The notes below the pieces were generated by a model. That model did not search any database. It saw nothing but the letters and a program-made list of their open reading frames with translations, and was not told where the DNA came from. Both the position numbers and the translations under genes were made by a program. From assembly GCA_002170735.1 (NCBI GenBank), contig NHIV01000063.1, positions 12,049-18,529 of the forward strand: DNA of 6,481 nt, in the 5' to 3' direction. This DNA comes from a bacterium TMED198 (GTDB taxonomy: Bacteria > Fidelibacterota > Marinisomatia > SCGC-AAA003-L08 > D37C17). Below, piece by piece: positions 5,654 through 6,481 of this stretch. Within the stretch, counting starts at the first letter, position 1. The number at the start of each line of letters is the position of its first letter.

Positions 5654-6481
5654 AGGGTAGTCATAATTTTATGTTCTATTTCATAGGCTACTTTCAATGC
5701 TTGTGCGCCAACAGAACCAGATACTTTTGGAGTAGAAAAAGAAATAACTGATTGTGCAAAATGCTGGAGCTCATCCCTAAGAGGATTAACTTTATTAAGA
5801 TCAAGGGTTTTTATAAATTGATTAGTGGATCCATTGACTTCAAGGGTTTTATTTAAAAAATCAATTCTAATATTTTTATCTCCATTGATCTGCATTTTTC
5901 TGGATGGAAAATCACATGATCTACTAGCTTCTAGTACAGATGTCGCACCATTTCTGAAATTAATATGAGCTATGCCATGATCAATTGAATTTGTATGTGT
6001 TCTACTACCAGTTGCTTGTATTGATTCTATATCTGAATCTACAAGGCTTAAGCAAAGATCAATGTCATGTATCATTAAGTCAAGCACAACCGATACATCG
6101 CTTCCTCTATTTGAAAAAGATGTCATTCTCTGTGATTTAACAGACTTAACGTTGGTTGCATATCGCTCCGCTTCAATAAAAACAGGGTTAAATCTTTCAA
6201 TATGTCCAACCTGAAGCGTTAAGCCTTTGCTTTTAGCTAGTTCAACTATTTCTTTTGCCAATTTAACTGAGGATGCAATTGGTTTTTCAATAAAGAGATG
6301 GCATCCACCTGCAAGACCTTTCATGGCCACCTCATGATGTACATTAGTAGGAACTACAATAGAAAGTGCGTTGCATGTAGTAATTAACTTATCAACTGAT
6401 GCAAATACTGGCACATTATTCTCTTTACCTAGCTTTTTAGCTAGATTAGAGTCTAAATCATATATTCCCACAAAATTTATT
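5650..6481 (-). CDS. Gfo/Idh/MocA-family oxidoreductase, 5' end cut by window edge
   Basis: This is an NAD(P)-dependent sugar-nucleotide dehydrogenase-type protein. The frame is open to the right edge (276 residues visible, numbered from 6480). A GTG at 6471 is in frame, but INF-VGIYDLD reads as the second Rossmann strand, so roughly 35-45 N-terminal residues with the GxGxxG loop are off-window. Visible features are the Asp at the end of that strand (YDLD, 7-10, suggesting NAD preference), the catalytic EKP (65-67), GHIERFNP (92-99) and DLMIHDID (134-141, with the family His-Asp). The C-terminal alpha/beta substrate domain appears complete. It ends in TGA that overlaps the lpxB ATG (ATGA). 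Its position directly before lpxB suggests a lipid A role. GnnA, the UDP-GlcNAc 3-dehydrogenase that leads to 3-amino sugars and amide-linked acyl chains, belongs to this family and is found in lpx clusters. That assignment is inference; an inositol or other sugar-nucleotide dehydrogenase remains possible. Confidence 0.88.
   Translation of the reverse strand, partial: INFVGIYDLDSNLAKKLGKENNVPVFASVDKLITTCNALSIVVPTNVHHEVAMKGLAGGCHLFIEKPIASSVKLAKEIVELAKSKGLTLQVGHIERFNPVFIEAERYATNVKSVKSQRMTSFSNRGSDVSVVLDLMIHDIDLCLSLVDSDIESIQATGSRTHTNSIDHGIAHINFRNGATSVLEASRSCDFPSRKMQINGDKNIRIDFLNKTLEVNGSTNQFIKTLDLNKVNPLRDELQHFAQSVISFSTPKVSGSVGAQALKVAYEIEHKIMTTL

Noticed and set aside
6469..6471. GTG as the start of the Gfo/Idh protein
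   Set aside because: It would remove the Rossmann GxGxxG strand that every family member has. The frame continues to the edge, and the first visible residues are already the second strand.

Overview
The window is an AT-rich bacterial fragment (about one third G+C by eye) from a Gram-negative organism, because it carries part of a lipid A biosynthesis operon. The minus-strand genes show almost no Shine-Dalgarno sequences at their starts. With the gene order and the very large secreted-type repeat protein, this points to an uncultured, possibly marine member of the FCB group (Marinimicrobia-like or Bacteroidota-related). That placement is inference from style, not proof.

Left half (1-2886, plus strand): the 3' part of one large gene that is already open at base 1. 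Its 961 visible residues hold an FG-GAP/VCBS-like Asp-rich loop, a chain of seven cadherin/Ig-like repeats of about 87-93 residues, a CPPC motif, a Lys-rich patch and a Ser/Asp-rich tail with a perfect 45-bp DNA duplication. The second repeat is enlarged by a Ser/Asp-rich insertion. It is probably an exported or cell-surface protein of unknown role.

Right half (2876-6481, minus strand): four tightly packed genes, transcribed right to left. In transcription order they are a Gfo/Idh/MocA oxidoreductase (5' end cut off by the right edge), lpxB, a DUF374 acyltransferase and lpxK. Neighbouring genes overlap by 1 to about 14 bases, so this is one operon with likely translational coupling. LpxB makes the tetraacyl disaccharide 1-phosphate and LpxK adds the 4'-phosphate. 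The DUF374 protein is a candidate late acyltransferase, and the oxidoreductase may act on UDP-GlcNAc ahead of LpxA, as GnnA does. The two halves converge, and their stop codons overlap by 11 bp with no clear terminator between them.

No RNA genes, mobile elements, CRISPR arrays or non-coding gaps over 300 bases were seen. I found no clear sign of a wholly new system. The most interesting points are the two non-canonical members of the lipid A operon and the architecture of the repeat protein.
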